Shown here: in pieces, positions 48,405 through 59,369 of the stretch
Numbering within the stretch: position 1 is the stretch's first letter
How the letters are laid out: each line of letters opens with the position of its first letter
Program-made: the position numbers and the translations under genes
Notes under the pieces: model-generated
Seen by the model: only the letters and a program-made list of their open reading frames with translations
What the model was told of the DNA's origin: nothing
Database searches by the model: none
NCBI GenBank assembly: GCA_029339505.1
Contig: JAQISU010000036.1
Span: forward strand, 1,890,501 to 1,954,500
Length of the DNA: 64,000 nucleotides
From: Unio delphinus
Lineage: Eukaryota > Mollusca > Bivalvia > Unionida > Unionidae
Direction of reading: 5' to 3'

Positions 48405-48945
48405 GTACAGTAACACCTGTCTTGAGAGACCACCCCTTCTGCCAACAATTAAATATAGTAATACCTGTTTTGAGAGACCACCCCTTCTTCCAATGATTAA
48501 ATATAGTAATACCTGTCTTGAGAGACCACCCCTTCTGCCAACAATTAAATATAGTAATACCTGTCTTGAGAGACCACCCCTTCTGCCAACAATTAAATAT
48601 AGTAATACCTGTCTTGAGAGACCACCCCCTTCTGCCAATAATTATAGTAATACCTGTCTTGAGAGACCACCACTTCTGACAACAATTAAAATAGTAATAC
48701 CTGTTTTGAGAGACCACCCCTTCTGCCAACAATTAAATATAGTAATACCTGTTTTGAGAGACCACCCCTTCTGCCAACAATTAAATATAGTAATACCTGT
48801 CTTGAGAGACCACCCCTTCTGCCAACAACCCAATACAGTAATACCTTTCCCTAGAGACCATTCCTTCTGCCAACAATACAGTACAGTTAAACTTGTCTTG
48901 AGGGATCAAACATTATGCCAACAGACAGTGGTTCAGCAAGACAGG
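48405..48945. repeat. Minisatellite, 48-bp unit, about 11 copies, resembling a transposon end
   Basis: The unit is ATAGTAATACCTGTCTTGAG then AGACCACCCCTTCTGCCA and ACAATTAAAT. The first copy reads TACAGTAACACCTGTCTTGA, which looks like a Tc1/mariner-type terminus, so the array may have grown from a transposon end (inference). Frames on both strands are repeat artefacts. Confidence 0.9.
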
Positions 48946-48949
48946 TAGT

Positions 48950-49330
48950 CTGTAATAACAGGTTGGTGCAAAAGGCCAATTATTTATTGTCAAAATTCTA
49001 ATGCATGTAGGAAGGAAATATATCCATAATTACCACACTAATATATTTTTTTGTTATTCTTTATTCTTAGTTATTATTTAAATGCTGTTTCAATAGCCAC
49101 AGTAATATATACACTAGAGCATACAGGCAGGTGATGGGGGCCATTTCTTGCCTAAAGAATCCTGAAAGAGAACAAATTATTGATTTCCTTGTTTATTGCT
49201 AGGATGTGTTGGACTATGCACTACACTGCAGTTTGTAAGAAGTGCCATCCTGTAAGTCTGGTTTGTGGTCCTGGGCATAAAAAAAAATTAACAACTAAAA
49301 TCTTTCTTTTTTTCTTCTTTTTTTGTATGC
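48950..49330 (+). other. Intron sequence, nothing recognised
   Basis: AT-rich with a T-rich tract at 49300-49325. Confidence 0.5.
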
Positions 49331-49334
49331 ATCT

Positions 49335-50635
49335 TAGTTCATTATTATCTGGAATCCACTCTGTATATTCTACTATCCACTTGTAGATTCTACTCTCCAC
49401 CTGTATATTTTACTAATAAATCTATAGCTTCAACTCTCCACCTGTAGATTCTATTCCACCTGTGGATTCTACTCTCCACATATAGGTTCTATTCTCCACC
49501 TATAGATTCTATTCCACCTGTAGATTTGACTCTCCACCATCCTGTAGATTTGACTCTCCACCATCCTGTAGATTCTACTCTCCACCTGTATATTCTACTC
49601 TTCACCCTGTAGATTCTACTCTCCACCTGTAGATTCTACTCTCATCTGTAGATTCTACTCTCATCTGTATATTCTACTCTCCACCTGTATATTCCACTCT
49701 CATCTGTAGATTCTACTGTTCACCCTGTAGATTCTACTCTCCACCTGTATATTCTACTCTCATCTGTAGACTCTACTCTCCACCTGTATATTCTACTCTC
49801 CACCTATATGTTCTATTCTCCATCTGTATATTCTACTCTCCATCTGTATATTCTACTCTCCATCTGTAGATTCTACTCTTCACCCTGTAGATTTTACTCT
49901 CATCTGTATATTCTACTCTCCACCTGTATATTCTACTCTCATCTGTAGATTCTACTGTTCACCCTGTAGATTCTACTCTCCACTTGTATATTCTACTCTC
50001 ATCTGTAGATTCTACTCTCATCTGTATATTCTACTCTCCACCTGTATATTCCACTCTTCACCTGTATATTCTACACTTCACCCTGTAGATTCTACTCTAC
50101 ACCTGTAGATTATACTCTCCACCTGTAGATTCTATTCCACCTGTAGATTCTACTCTCCACCTGTAGATTTTACTCTCATCTGTAGATTGTACTCTCCACC
50201 TGTATATTCTACTCTCATCTGTAGATTCTACTGTTCACCCTGTAGATTCTACTCTCCACCTGTATATTCTACTCTCATCTGTAGATTCTACTCTCATCTG
50301 TATATTCTACTCTCCACCTATATGTTCTATTCTCCATCTGTATATTCTACTCTCCACCTGTATATTCTACTCTCATCTGTAGATTCTACTCTCATCTATA
50401 TATTCTACTCTCCACCTGTATATTCCACTCTTCACCTGTATATTCTACTCTTCACCCTGTAGATTCTACTCTACATCTGTAGATTACTCTCCACTTGTAG
50501 ATTCTATTCCACCTGCAGATTATACTTTACACCTGTAGATTCTACTCTCCACCTATATGTTCTATTCTCCATCTGTAGATTCTACTCTCCACCTGTAGAT
50601 TCTACTCTCCACCTGTAGATTCTACTTGACAGTAT
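49335..50635. repeat. Minisatellite, about 18-22-bp unit, about 65 copies
   Basis: The unit is CTGTAGATTCTACTCTCCAC with TATATT and CATCTG variants. A block of about 300 bp with the same order of variants (CACCTATATGTTCTATTCTC, then CATCTGTATATTCTACTCTC) is repeated, showing higher-order structure. Confidence 0.95.
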
Positions 50636-50639
50636 TGAT

Positions 50640-51120
50640 TACAAAAGATTAAATATAGATAAGTTTAAATTGGATCATTTATTCAATGTTGAAACATATT
50701 TTCCAGAAAATTGTTGTTGATGGTTCAGTTTGGTGGGTGTTTGCTTGTGTCATTGCATTTCTATAGTAAAATCAGTCTGTGCATGATGGGTGTGGTTATC
50801 AATGACCAATGGTCACTCATGGCAGAGGTCACTCAAAGCAGGTTTTCACTGTAGGTTATATATGGGTGTCATTAGTCCAGTAGTAATATCTTTGTCCATC
50901 TGACTGTGGACTGTAATACATGGGTGTCATTTTTAATTTTTTATTGTTACCTATATCTTACCATTTTACTTTGAACTAATTGGTTTTCTATATAGCTGGT
51001 TGATATTAATCCTTTTAGTATTTTTAAACATGTATAAGTACAACCAATTGTATGGCGCTAAATAGCCTAAGTGTGCTGGTGTGCCGTTAAAAATCAATCA
51101 AACAAACAAACATACATCTT
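50640..51120 (+). other. Intron sequence with a SINE-like tail at 51050-51115
   Basis: GGCGCTAAATAGCCTAAGTG then TGCTGGTGTGCCGTTAAAAA and a CAAA tail at 51100-51112 looks like the 3' end of another SINE family, without a visible head. Confidence 0.5.
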
Positions 51121-51179
51121 GAATTATGTTGACAAATTTGAAAATATCAAAATTATCAAGTAAACAGGGAAACAGTATA

Positions 51180-51740
51180 CAGTATGCATTACAAGAAACC
51201 AGTCACAGCATATACATGTACATTTCAAGAAACCAGTCACAGCCACAGTATATACATGTACATTACAAGAAACCAGTCAGTCACAGTATATACAGGTACA
51301 TTACAAGAAACCAGTCAGTCACAGTATATACACATACATTACAAGAAACCAGTCACAGTCACAGTATATACATTTACATTGCAAGAAACCAGTCACAGTA
51401 TATACAATACAAGAAACCAGTCACAGTATATACATGTACATTACAAGAAACCAGTCGCAGTATATACATTACAAGAAACCAGTCACAGTATATACATGTA
51501 CATTGCAAGAAACCAGTCACAGTATATACATTACAAGAAACCAGTCACAGTCACAGTATATACATTACAAGAAACCAGTCACAGTATATACATTACAAGA
51601 AACCAGTCACAGTCACAGTATATACATTACAAGAAACCAGTCACAGTAACAGTATATACATTACAAGAAACCAGTCACAGTATATACATTACAAGAAACC
51701 AGTCACAGTCACAGTATATTCATTACAAGAAACAGCATAC
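51180..51740. repeat. Minisatellite, 28-40-bp variable unit, about 17 copies
   Basis: The unit is ACATTACAAGAAACCAGTCA followed by CAGTATAT, with optional extra CAGTCA or CATGTA. The unit length varies by 6-bp steps. Confidence 0.93.
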
Positions 51741-51929
51741 ATAACAAGGAATCATTTACAGATTTTGATGAAGACGAAAGAAACAGATCATTAATACTTA
51801 TGGTTATTGTTTTAGCAAAAATATTTCAGATTTCTGGAATCAGCAGAATAGATTTACCATTTATTTTCATTTGAGCTACATTGTTGTTTCTGACTGTGTA
51901 TGTGTGTTTAATATACGGTTGTAGGAACA

Positions 51930-52220
51930 GACAATATGATTTATATTTTATTTTTGTTATGAATGTTTTTTATGATTGTTTATATTTGTTTTGATTTTAA
52001 ATTTTGTTATGATTTTATATTTTTTTGTTATTTCATATTTTTGTTATGATTGTATATTTGTTATAATTTTATATTTTGGTATGATTTTTTGTTGTCATGA
52101 TTGAATAGTTTTGTTTTGATTTTATATTTTCTTAATTATTATATGTTTTGTTATTTTTTTTATTTTTGTTATGATTGTATTATATTGTTATGATTTTATA
52201 TTTTATTTTACTTTTAATAA
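51930..52220. repeat. T-rich degenerate repeat, TTTTGTTATGATTTTATATT type
   Basis: About 14 imperfect copies of roughly 20 bp. It lies 140-430 bp before the repeat-2 acceptor. Confidence 0.75.
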
Positions 52221-52361
52221 ACTTGTTATCTTTTGATCTTTCTAGAGAAATGCAAATCATTTCATTTTTAAGTCACATATATAATGAGTGGTCCCCAAGT
52301 CATGGCAGGAGAGACATTGTTCCACAGAACACCTTATAATGTTGTTGATTTATCTTTTCAG

Positions 52362-52459
52362 AGAGTTCTAAATCACCTACTCCAACACCCAATTATAAAA
52401 CCGTGCAATCCAAAGTTGGGTCAATGAATAACTTAAAGCATTCTCCAGGAGGTGGCAAT
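52362..52459 (+). CDS. Exon: tubulin-binding repeat 2
   Basis: The acceptor is ATCTTTTCAG ending at 52361 and the donor is GTAAGT at 52460. With the carried-over G it reads ESSKSPTPTPNYKTV then QSKVGSMNNLKHSPGGGN. The first 13 residues extend the Ser/Thr-Pro linker of the previous exon; the rest is a canonical tau-family repeat with KVGS, the N-L-K-H core and PGGG. The exon ends in phase 0 one residue after PGGG, exactly as vertebrate tau repeat exons do. The donor sequence itself has been copied several times in the intron that follows. Confidence 0.93.
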
Positions 52460-52750
52460 GTAAGTAATACCTTCATGAGTGGATACAATTAACTAAGTAA
52501 TACCTTCATGAGTGGATACAGTTATGTAAGTAATATATTTGTAAGTGGCTACAGTTTTATAAGGTTTTATAAGTAAGACCTTCATGAGTGGATACAATTA
52601 AATAAGTAATACCTTCATGAGTGGATACAGTTATGTAAGTAATATATTTGTAAGTGGCTACAGTTTTATAAGTAAGACCTTTATGGGTGGATACAATTAA
52701 CTAAGTATACTAAGAACTTCATAGGTGGATACATTTATGTAAGTAATATC
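52460..52750 (+). repeat. Tandem repeat starting at the repeat-2 donor, about 32-bp unit
   Basis: The intron begins GTAAGTAATACCTTCATGAG, then TGGATACAATTAACTAAGTA and ATACCTTCATGAGTGGATAC. Copies of AGTAATA-CTTCATGAGTGGATACA recur about eight times, some with a full donor-like TATGTAAGTAAT. The first six bases of the array are the functional donor. Confidence 0.88.
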
Positions 52751-52754
52751 TTAA

Positions 52755-53695
52755 TGATATAACGTGCCTATTGGACCTCAGATATCATGAAGACATACTT
52801 GTGAGATTTGTCTAGTCACATGAAATGCAATGCAAATGGCAAGTACCAGGTGAAATTTCATCAATATTGTAGTTTTGTCTTATGTGTCAACTGATTAATG
52901 ACAAAAAAATATAATCCAAATTTTTGAGAAAAAAGATCATCATCCAATCATTTTCATAATGCTGTGGCTCATTGTAAGGTCACTTAAGTTTGCTAGGCCT
53001 TATGGTAAGTGGCTACTCTGTGCCATCCCTTTGCAGTGGTTGCAATGAATTCCACAATAGGCAGTTTGCTCTGATCTCACACTCCAATATATATGCAAAA
53101 ATATCTAAACTGGGATGAGAAGGGTCAGAGGAGACTTGGACTAAGGGTTATACTATTGTCTCGGTGTTGATTTTTTTATGTCCCATAATGCAGCTCCCAT
53201 AAAGGTCAAAAAGGTTAAAGGTCAGAAGCACATTCATTCTCTAAAGTATTGTTTATAAACTAAATAGAATTTTCGCTACTTTATGCAAAAGATAAACCAT
53301 ACATTAATGATATTGGTTGATTAGCACTTTTACTGGTAGCAATTAACCGTGATCAGACTTTTTCCATTCTTGCGGTACAAAGTACCAGTGGTTAATCAAC
53401 CCTGGAGGATTCTCAGAAATAGAACATCCTTAAAAAGTTTATGATGAAAACTGAATTGGACAAGTAGTCTACTTGTCGACATGTTTCTTGTCCTACTTCT
53501 ATTGCATTCATCTGTTGACTTGTCGGTAGTGTTCTTTGATCTTGTTTGCTTTCCGTTCTTAATTTTGGATCTTGGCGAATTCTCCCTTTCATACTGAATG
53601 AGACTGATCCATAATTATATTTTCAATGTATGAGACTATATTCTAATTAAAATTGTTCATTACTGTTTAATTTGTATAATTGTATCTTGTGCACT
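52755..53695 (+). other. Intron sequence, nothing recognised
   Basis: AT-rich; no array, SINE or exon seen. Confidence 0.5.
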
Positions 53696-53724
53696 CAGGC
53701 CAGATTTTGGTTCATTTATATAAT

Positions 53725-53875
53725 GTATTAGGGTTGTTTAAGGTTGACCAATCAGTGTTAACTGACAATTTAAATTTGACCAATCAATGTTAATTTACAA
53801 CTTAAAAGTTTGATCAATCATTGTTTAGTTTCAATTTAAGGTTTGTCAATCATTGTTGATTTTCAGTTCAAGGTA
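53725..53875. repeat. Degenerate tandem repeat, about 41-bp unit, 4 copies
   Basis: GGTTGACCAATCAGTGTTAA, TTTGACCAATCAATGTTAAT, TTTGATCAATCATTGTTTAG and GTTTGTCAATCATTGTTGAT succeed each other. Confidence 0.7.
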
Positions 53876-54090
53876 GAAAAGATAAAAGTTAAATTCCATC
53901 AAGAAATATTTCTTTGCTTATTGTGCTTAGACATGGATAAGAATGTATTCAAGCACTTTCAAATGTAACCATGGAGATGGACATATTCTAAATGGATGTA
54001 TTTGTCTCTTGATTTGCACAATAAGTACATTAGTATTTTTCCTTACACCTGTATTAGTATTTTTTCTTACACCTGTTGAATGTTTTGCAG

Positions 54091-54189
54091 GTGAAAATAG
54101 CCAGTACCAAATTGAACTTTTCAAATGTCACCAGTAAGGTTGGATCCAAAGACAACTTGACACACAGGCCTGGAGGAGGAGAGAAAAAG
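54091..54189 (+). CDS. Exon: tubulin-binding repeat 3
   Basis: The acceptor is TGTTTTGCAG ending at 54090 and the donor is AAAAAG|GTAAAA at 54190. The 33 codons run VKIASTKLNFSNVTSKVGSK then DNLTHRPGGGEKK. VKI-STKL matches the VQI-NKKLD segment that opens inter-repeats in vertebrate tau. The distance from the previous PGGG to this one is 31 residues, the canonical spacing. The exon starts and ends in phase 0, so skipping it would remove one repeat without shifting the frame, as happens with human tau exon 10 (a parallel only, not evidence that it is skipped here). Confidence 0.93.
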
Positions 54190-54289
54190 GTAAAATGAGA
54201 CTAATTTCCAGTAATGTGTGGGAGATTCTTTATCACAACATATTGTCATAATGGTTGCAGTTATTATTATTGTTAGTATCATTGAACCA

Positions 54290-54605
54290 AACCTCTGACA
54301 TAGCTGTGATATCTACACTATACAGACCTCTTATATGGCTCTGTGATATCTCCACTATATTGATCTCGTGTGGCTATGTGATATTTCCTCTATACAGATC
54401 TCATGTGGCTCTGATATCTCCTCTATACAGATCTCATGTGGCTCTGATATCTCCACTTATCATATCTCATGTGGCTCTTGTTATGCCTCCATTATGCATA
54501 TCTCATGTGGCTCTGATATCTCCACTTATCATATCTCATGTGGCTTTTGTTATCCTCCATTATGCAGACCTCATGTGGCTCATTGATATCACCACTATGC
54601 AATGG
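54290..54605. repeat. Tandem repeat, about 26-32-bp unit, about 10 copies
   Basis: ATCTCATGTGGCTCTGATAT then CTCCACTAT, with TGTTATGCCTCCATTATGCA variants. It begins about 100 bp after the repeat-3 donor. Confidence 0.9.
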
Positions 54606-54679
54606 TCTTTGCAAGAAAGTTTTCTATGTCATGCCAGAATGAAGCATTCAGAAAATGTTGATAATATAAGATAAGAAGA

Positions 54680-55080
54680 TAAGAATTCTTTATTTCAGAC
54701 TTCAAAGTCCATACCTCTAAATAAAAATATAAAGTAAAAAACATTTTAAACATAAAAGTACATACAAATATACAGCAACAGCTACAAATATTAACTGCAC
54801 CATGCATTATTAAGAATAAAATTAAATGACACATTTAAAGAGTAATTTGTTTCTTCTGCTAATAATATGAGAATTTACATGAATGTCATAGTTCAAAAGA
54901 GTAAAGATTTGATTGTGTTAAGGGATGTGGTGATGATGAGATACTTTGTTTAACCATGGACAGTTTCATTGGTTAATTCTGACAACTCTTCAGTAATGGT
55001 ATATGTTTACAAAGTGATATTCTTTTAAGCTTGCTATTGAATTTTGACTGGAATAATTTCAGAAAGCATGTCAGTATAAA
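54680..55080 (+). other. Intron sequence, nothing recognised
   Basis: AT-rich single-copy-looking sequence between two arrays. Confidence 0.5.
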
Positions 55081-56405
55081 TTTTGAGATAGTGAGATATT
55101 GCTTTGGAGCTTGAGATAATGTTATATGTCTTTGGAGCTTGAGATAGTGAGATATGTATTTGGAGCTTGAGATAGTCTAATATATCTTTGGAGCTTGAGA
55201 TAGTGAAATATGTTTTTGGAGCTTGAGATAGTGAGATATGTTTTTTGGAGCTTGAGATAGTGAGATATGTCATTGGAGCTTGAGATAGTGAGATGTGTCA
55301 TTGGCACTTCAGATGTGAGATACATCTTTGGAGCTTGAGGTAGTGGAATATATGATTGGAGCTTGAAATAGTGAGATGTTTTTGGAGTTTGAGATAGGTA
55401 TGTCTTTGGAGGTTCAGATAATGAGATATATCTTTGGAGCATGATATAGTGGGATATGTCATTCAAGCTTGTGAGATGTGTCATTGGCACTTCAGATGTG
55501 AGATACATCTTTGGAGCTTGAGGTAGTGGAATATATGATTGGAGCTTGAAATAGTGAGATGTTTTTGGAGCTTGAGATAGGTATGTCTTTGGAGGTTCAG
55601 ATAATGAGATATATCTTTGGAGCATGATATAGTGGGATATGTCATTCAAGCTTGATATAGTGTGATTTGTCTTTAAAGCTTGATATAGTGGGGTTTGTCT
55701 TTAAAGCTTAATATAGTGGGAGATGTCATTGAAGCTTGATATAGTGGGATATGTCTTTGGAGGTTCAGATAATGAGATATATCTTTGAAACTTGATATAG
55801 TGGGATATGTCATTGAGGCTGGATATAGTTGGATTTGTCTTGGAAGCTTAATATAGTAGGAGATGTCATTGAAGCTTGATATAGTGTGATATGTCTTTGA
55901 AGCTTGAGATAGTGAGATATGTCACTGGGACAAGAGATGATGTGATATGTCTTTGGATATGTCTTTGGAGCTTGAAATAGTGGGATATGTCGTTGAAGCT
56001 TGAAATAGTGGGATATGTCTTTGGAGCTTGAAATAGTGGGATATGTCTTTGGAGCTTGTGATAGTGAGATATATCTTTGCAGCTTGAGATAGTGAGATAT
56101 GTCTTTGAAGCTTGATATAGTGGGATATATCTTTGGAGCTTGTGATAGTGAGATTTGTCTTTGAAGTTTGATATAGTGGGATATGTCTTTGGAGCTTGAG
56201 ATAGTGAGATATGTCTTTGATGCTTGAGATATGTCTTTGATGCTTGAGATAGTGAGATGTGTCATTGGAGCTTGAGATAGTGAGATATGTCTTTGAAGCT
56301 TGAAATAGTGGGATATGTCTTTGGAGCTTGTGATAGTGAGACATGTCTGAAGCTTGAGACAGTGAGATGTGTCATTGGAGCTTGAGATAATGAAAAATGT
56401 ATTTG
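55080..56405. repeat. Minisatellite, 28-bp unit, about 45 copies
   Basis: The unit is GGAGCTTGAGATAGTGAGAT followed by ATGTCTTT. A block of about 180 bp is repeated at 55265-55455 and 55465-55640. Long minus-strand frames are repeat artefacts. Confidence 0.95.
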
Positions 56406-56624
56406 GGGTTTTACTTCTACAGAATTTGAAAAAAGTACTTTCTCTTGGTAATAGTGATGAATTTTAGCTGATTCTCATATGACAGAGATTTCATGCAAGA
56501 GGTCTGGTTAAATGAGACTAGTATAAACATTGCATTTTTTGTTTTGCCTCAACCCCAATGAAAATTAAGCAAGTCACTGTACTAAGTTTAATTTAGGCAC
56601 ACAATATCATCTCATGCTCTTTCT

Positions 56625-56735
56625 TTTGTTGTCACCAAACTTGGTAGGTTTATATATTTCTTTGTTATCACCAAACTTGGTAGGCTTATATATTTCTTTT
56701 GTTATCACCAAACTTGGTAGGTTTTTCTTTTCAGA
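56625..56735. repeat. Short tandem repeat, about 40-bp unit, 3 copies
   Basis: TTGTTATCACCAAACTTGGT followed by AGG-TTATATATTTCTT. Confidence 0.85.
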
Positions 56736-56779
56736 GTAGTGATGTTAAATAAAAACACAAAGCCAGTCATTGTCACTTG

Positions 56780-57430
56780 TAGCAAGGGACTATTTATAAA
56801 CTTCATTAGGTCATGAAAGAAAATGGAAACATTCTAACAAGGGACTATTTATAAACTTCATTATGTCATGAAAGAAAATGGAAACATTCTAACAAGGGAC
56901 TATTTATAAACTTAATTAGGTCATGAAAGAAAATGGAAACATTCTAACAAGGGGATATTTAGTCTTTTTGGGATCATAACAGAAAACATGAGTATTCCAA
57001 CGAGGTGGCATTCATAAACTTTGTCAGGACATGAAATAACGCATGAACATTTCAAGGAGGGGCCATTCATAAACTTTGTCAGGACATGAAATAACACATG
57101 AACATTTCAAGGAGGGGCCATTCAAAAACTTTATTCGGTCATGAATGAAATCATGAACATTTCAAGGAGGGGCCATTCGTAAACTTTATTCGGTCATGAA
57201 TGAAATCATGAACATTTCAAGGAGGGGCCATTCATAAACTTTATTCGGTCATGAATGAAATCATGAACATTTCAAGGAGGGGCCATTCAAAAACTTTATT
57301 CGGTCATGAATGAAATCATGAACATTTCAAGGAGGGGCCATTCATAAACTTTATTCGGTCATGAATGAAAGCATGAACATTTCAAGGTGGGGCCATTCAA
57401 AAACTTTGTCAGGTAATGAAAGGTAGTATG
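56780..57430. repeat. Minisatellite, 55-bp unit, about 12 copies in two subfamilies
   Basis: Left subfamily: ACAAGGGACTATTTATAAAC, TTCATTAGGTCATGAAAGAA. Right subfamily: GGAGGGGCCATTCATAAACT, TTATTCGGTCATGAATGAAA. Both share ATTxATAAACTT-ATT-GGTCATGAA, so they are one array that diverged and then re-homogenised in halves. Confidence 0.9.
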
Positions 57431-57606
57431 AAACTTTCTAGCTGTTGCCGTGCTTGAAAGACCAGCTCAGATTATGAGTTTTTATCAGTGTTGTCTTCCC
57501 TGCTGAAACGTATGTTTCATTGTGCAGGAGGTTCGAACATTTTATGCTTATAAATTCTAGATTAAAATTTTATTTACTTTACCATTTCCCAAAAAAAATA
57601 ATCTAG

Positions 57607-57696
57607 ATTGTGTCATCAAAAGTGAGTTGGAATGCTGATCCGAAGGTGGGCTCAATGGAAAAGGTTCAACATACACCTGGAGGAGGGAAAGTAACG
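57607..57696 (+). CDS. Exon: tubulin-binding repeat 4
   Basis: The acceptor is ATCTAG ending at 57606, with a weak tract upstream interrupted by a run of A. The donor is ACG|GTAAAT at 57697. The 30 codons read IVSSKVSWNADPKVGSMEKV then QHTPGGGKVT. The spacing from the previous PGGG is 30 residues. A Trp sits in the inter-repeat, an unusual residue for the family that is also present in the next exon. A second possible donor six bases earlier (GGGAAA|GTAACG) would end the exon at PGGGK and keep the frame; the longer form is preferred because GTAAAT is the better donor and because the next exon also ends two residues later than PGGGN. The exon is phase 0 on both sides. Confidence 0.9.
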
Positions 57697-57929
57697 GTAA
57701 ATACTATGTGTAGTAAGAATTAGCTTTCCAAAACCTTGAAGGCTCCAGTGTAGTTAATTTATTGTTTGGTTTTGAAAGATGGAAACTTAAGAAGTGAAAG
57801 TGGCAGGGGTAAGGAGAATTATGTTGGGTAATCTATTTGAGGTCATACATTATAATAGTTTATGGGATGGTATGTTGTTCATCATCCAATGGTCTATTAG
57901 CTCAAGTTAATTATCACTACACCTCTACT

Positions 57930-58515
57930 TAGAGCACTGCCTTGAAACTTTACACACACGTTTTTCCCATGGTCTGGTTGGTCCTAAATGAAAATGGTCC
58001 TGCTTGCCACAGCAGCCATCTTGAATCTTTTGTTATTGCTACTCCACCTGAAAGATTGGTCATATCAACATTGGGTTTCCACGTAAGATTTCAGTTTGCC
58101 CCAAATGAATATAGTACCAGTCTGACATCCAATATGGTTACCATAACAACCATCTTGGACATATTGTTTTAACTACTTCTCCTGACTGGTTGGTCATGCT
58201 AACATGGTAGTTTGAATTTTTTTTATTATGTCTGGTTGATATTAAATGGAAATGGTGCTGATCTGATGTAACTTGTCAGCTTGAAAACCTTTTGCTGAAT
58301 GGAAAGTTGTACCTCCTTCAATGGATGGCTATATCAACATGGGTTTTTCACCAATTAAGTTCTTATGATACCTAGTTGGTACTAAATGAAGTGGTGCCAG
58401 TCTTCAGAATAGATTATCATTATGACATGGGCTTTCACCAATTGACTTCTAAAGTGTCTGCTTTGTCCAGAATGATAACAGTGCTAAGCTGATGTCCACT
58501 ATGTGTACCACATTG
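57930..58515. repeat. Old degenerate tandem repeat, period about 120-135 bp, 5 copies
   Basis: The order AACATxGGxTTTxxxC, TCTGGTTGGT, CTAAATGAAAATGGTGC recurs near 57950, 58070, 58200, 58335 and 58435 with heavy divergence. Confidence 0.6.
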
Positions 58516-58519
58516 TTAC

Positions 58520-59365
58520 TGAAGAATATCAGAGATGGTTTGAACAATTGACAGTTAAAAGCAAAAAACAGTCTTATTTTGAATTCCAGGAAGTTTGTTT
58601 TGCCCAGTAGAACATCAGTTCCTGTGAGAGACTCTTTTCATTAACCTAGTTTGGAATTTTGTGTTAGTAGAAGTACTTGCTGCTGCCAAGGGGAGATAAT
58701 GACCTACTTTAATGATGTAGATTTATTCATTTGCAACCCCAGGCTGGGCAGGTTAACACTATAGTTCCCTCTGTTACATATATGTGCAAAGGCATGCAAA
58801 CTAAAGAGTTGTGCATTACAAAAGCTGATATATGACTACCGATATAATCTAAGGAAAGAAGTACACATTTGTTGAACATGGGCTGTATAATTCTTGCTGA
58901 AATTTCTAAATTTAGCATAGCTTGACATCACACAAAGAAGTAGGGCAGTGATGTGTACAGTTCTAAACCAGTCATATATTTACACCTGCTTGGCCAACTG
59001 AATCTGCCAAAGCAAAATGCCAATAAGATAGTAATTTAGTATTGCATTGGTCTATCAGATTGTTGCCAGTCAGGTCTACTTTTATGAATATTGGGTTAAA
59101 ATACCTTTAAAATTAATACGATCAGCACCTTGATACACAGCACTAAATTGAAGTTTATACTTGTTACCATAGAAACTTGTTTCCATAGAAACCTACTTGT
59201 TATCATAGCAATCATCAGAGCTGTGATTAGATTGTAATGAACTGTGTAATTTTACTTCCTGTCTTAGGCATCTCTCCCTGCTACATGATAATGGAGGCTG
59301 TTTGGAAAAAAAATCTTATTTACAAGCATCAATCACAAGACAAAAATCACCCCACCTCTCAAAGT
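58520..59365 (+). other. Intron sequence, nothing recognised
   Basis: No array, SINE or phase-compatible exon seen. Confidence 0.5.
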
Positions 59366-59369
59366 AGTC

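Noticed and set aside
48277..48948. Long frames on both strands with repeated ERPPLLPT or GWSLKTGITIF peptides
   Set aside because: They are readings of a 48-bp (multiple of 3) minisatellite, with no start context or domain.
51126..51794. 222-codon frame with YITRNQSQ repeats
   Set aside because: Produced by the tandem array; frames overlap in all three phases with similar repeats.
55122..56344. Minus-strand frames with SLSQAPKTY-type repeats
   Set aside because: Artefact of the 28-bp array; no independent coding evidence.
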